This document shows positions 5,466 to 6,803 of a stretch of DNA of 6,803 nt, one piece after another. Source of the stretch: Coprobacillus sp. (GTDB lineage: Bacteria; Bacillota_I; Bacilli_A; RFN20; CAG-826); NCBI GenBank assembly GCA_021203745.1, contig JAJQAP010000020.1, forward strand, positions 1 through 6,803. Reading direction: 5' to 3'. Within the stretch, counting starts at the first letter, position 1. Every line of letters begins with the position of its first letter. The position numbers and the translations under genes were made by a program. The notes beneath the pieces are model-generated. The model had not been told where the DNA came from, searched no databases, and saw only the letters and a list, made by a program, of their open reading frames with translations.

Positions 5466-5912
5466 AAAACACTAATTGTTTATTTTTCAAGAGGTGGACA
5501 CACGAGAGTGGCCGCAACAAAACTATCACTCAGAGAAAACGACGACCTATTTGAAATCAAAACCGATGTCAAATATGGTGGTTATCTAAAGGCCATTTTT
5601 GTGGCACGTAAGGAATTTAAGAATAACACCCTACCAAACATACTCGAAGATGTTCCAGATTTTGAATCATATGATCGCATTCTTCTTGGATTCCCTGTGT
5701 GGTATGGAAAATGCCCACAAGTCGTAATCTCATTTTTAAATAAACATGATTGTACTGGTAAAGATGTCTATCCATTCTTTACAAGTGGCACTAGTCCTAT
5801 GACAAACGCTATTCCTCAACTTCAAGAAGCATGTAGAGGTGCAACCCTTCACGAAGGTATCCGTCTTGCAAAATATGACGAAGATGCTGTCACAAAATGG
5901 TTAAATAACTAA
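5463..5912 (+). CDS. Short flavodoxin-like protein
   Basis: This is a likely cytoplasmic FMN-binding electron carrier or small flavin oxidoreductase of the flavodoxin_4 type; its redox partner is unknown. The first strand KTLIVYFSR leads into the phosphate loop SRGGHT at residues 9-14, which departs from the usual S-x-T-G-N-T. Further family features are the second core segment YDRILLGFPVWYG (70-82), with aromatic residues Trp80/Tyr81 placed to stack on the flavin, and the third loop FFTSGTS (105-111). The last strand-helix reads GATLHEGIRL then DAVTKWL. At 149 residues it is near the size of short-chain flavodoxins, and there is no signal peptide or membrane segment. The next gene starts 31 bases later on the same strand, so a two-gene operon is likely. 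FMN binding is inferred from family resemblance. Confidence 0.85.
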   Translation: MKTLIVYFSRGGHTRVAATKLSLRENDDLFEIKTDVKYGGYLKAIFVARKEFKNNTLPNILEDVPDFESYDRILLGFPVWYGKCPQVVISFLNKHDCTGKDVYPFFTSGTSPMTNAIPQLQEACRGATLHEGIRLAKYDEDAVTKWLNN

Positions 5913-5931
5913 AATAGTAGTAGAATATATC

Positions 5932-5946
5932 GGGAGGTTTCATATG
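5932..5946 (+). promoter_or_regulatory. Ribosome binding site of the macrodomain gene
   Basis: GGGAGG (5932-5937) lies 6 bases before the ATG at 5944. This supports that start over the later in-frame ATGs at 5989 and 5998, which have no comparable site in front. No terminator or promoter is evident in the 31-base gap after the flavodoxin gene. Confidence 0.8.
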
Positions 5947-6803
5947 CCAGACATTGATGATTTAACTCCTGAGCATAGAGAAGCTCTTATGGCGCAGATG
6001 CAGCAAAGAGAAAATGCTGGATTAACACAAGAGCAAATCGAACAGAGAAACAAAGAACGTGAATTAAAAAAGAAAGCAAATCTCAAGGAAATTGAGGAAA
6101 CTTTAACTATATGTAAAAATGGATACTACATTAAAAACAGTGCAAAAATTTTGCTAAATCCAAAAAATGCAGACTTATCTGACGCTAAAGTTTATCTACC
6201 TGACGAGATCCCGTCATTTACAAGTAATGAAAACGTTGCAGTTTCTTATACATGCCAAAATATGGACTGCTTATCGCTTGCTTTAAAATATCCTAGGGAA
6301 GATGTTTTAGTCTTAAACCTTGCTAGTTACACTAGACCTGGAGGAGGAACTAAAGATGGGGCAAATGGTCAAGAAGAAGATCTATGTCGAAGAACAACCC
6401 TTCTTGAATCACTAGAAAGCGAAAATGCGAAGAGTTTCTTTGATTTCAATAATTCTCTTAAATCAAGACTTGGTTCAAACGCCTTGATTTATAGCCCTAA
6501 TGTTGCTGTCTTTAGAGATGAAAACGGTGCACTTTTAGACGTGGTCCAATATATTGCAGTGTTATCGTGTGCCGCTCCGATGATTAGGTTTGGCCTAGAA
6601 GGAAAAACCCAGCAAGAATATGAAGATCTTCTATATTGCAGACTTAAAGGCATATTGAACACTGCCGCTAGTCTAGGATACAAACATTTAATCCTTGGTG
6701 CCTTTGGTTGTGGTGCTTATGGAAATGATGCTAAAATAGTATCGGATATCTTTAAAAAAGCCCTAGACGAAATACATTATTTTACTAATGTTGATTTTGC
6801 GGT
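5944..6803 (+). CDS. TIGR02452/DUF2263 macrodomain protein, bacterial PARG-like (3' partial)
   Basis: This is a probable ADP-ribose-binding or ADP-ribosyl glycohydrolase protein, cytoplasmic. The frame is open for 286 codons to the right edge without a stop. The PARG signature is intact: GGG at 133-135 and QEE at 143-145, seven residues apart, within RPGGGTKDGANGQEE. The second Glu of that motif is the catalytic position in PARG enzymes. Other family marks are VLNLAS (123-128), YSPNVAVFRD, VLSCAAP, and the phosphate-binding loop GAFGCGAYGND (252-262). Residues 1-45 are a charged Gln/Glu/Lys-rich helical extension before the family's usual LKEIEETL...NGYY start. Family members are roughly this length, so probably only a short C-terminal part is missing. 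It follows the flavodoxin gene by 31 bases. The substrate (ADP-ribosylated protein, nucleic acid or a free metabolite) cannot be told from sequence. Confidence 0.9.
   Translation, partial: MPDIDDLTPEHREALMAQMQQRENAGLTQEQIEQRNKERELKKKANLKEIEETLTICKNGYYIKNSAKILLNPKNADLSDAKVYLPDEIPSFTSNENVAVSYTCQNMDCLSLALKYPREDVLVLNLASYTRPGGGTKDGANGQEEDLCRRTTLLESLESENAKSFFDFNNSLKSRLGSNALIYSPNVAVFRDENGALLDVVQYIAVLSCAAPMIRFGLEGKTQQEYEDLLYCRLKGILNTAASLGYKHLILGAFGCGAYGNDAKIVSDIFKKALDEIHYFTNVDFA

Noticed and set aside
6489..6683. Minus-strand open frame inside the macrodomain gene
   Set aside because: It is opposite conserved macrodomain sequence and has no ribosome binding site.
1..6803. CRISPR array, insertion sequence, prophage or attachment site at the tRNA genes
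   Set aside because: I found no spaced direct repeats, transposase or integrase reading frame, and no duplicated tRNA 3' end within the window.

Overview
The window looks like chromosomal DNA from a low-GC Bacillota or Mollicutes-related bacterium, possibly an uncultured gut lineage of Bacilli. Grounds for this are the AT-rich composition, AGA-rich arginine codons, strong AGGAGG-type ribosome binding sites, CCA encoded in all four tRNA genes, and a Gram-positive lipoprotein signal. UGA is used as a stop (end of potA) and every tryptophan I checked is TGG, so the standard bacterial code applies rather than the Mycoplasma code. The lineage is an inference; nothing here names a species.

Bases 1-4752 hold a polyamine (spermidine/putrescine) ABC importer in the order potA (5' end missing), potB, potC, potD. 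All four are on the plus strand and tightly coupled: a 17-base overlap, a 7-base overlap and a 1-base gap. PotA powers transport, PotB and PotC form the membrane channel, and PotD is the surface lipoprotein that captures ligand. The transporter is normal in its motifs but oversized. PotA has a long acidic C-terminal extension with what looks like a second TOBE-like segment. PotD has an acidic insert of about 110 residues and a C-terminal membrane helix in addition to its lipid anchor.

Bases 4753-5330 are a tRNA block in two transcription units: tRNA-Cys(GCA)-tRNA-Arg(ACG) and tRNA-Pro(TGG)-tRNA-Ala(TGC). Each unit has a plausible sigma-A type promoter in front and an intrinsic terminator behind. 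Perfect inverted repeats overlap both promoters, including an 18-base palindrome that contains the -35 box of the Pro-Ala unit.

Bases 5331-5462 are a leader with a weak hairpin and a purine-rich ribosome binding region. Bases 5463-6803 hold a probable two-gene operon: a short flavodoxin-like protein, then a TIGR02452/DUF2263 macrodomain protein of the bacterial PARG type (ADP-ribose glycohydrolase-like) that runs off the right edge.

I see no insertion sequence, CRISPR array, phage gene or clear defence system. The points most worth a second look are the enlarged PotA and PotD, the palindromes at the tRNA promoters, and the flavodoxin-macrodomain pairing.
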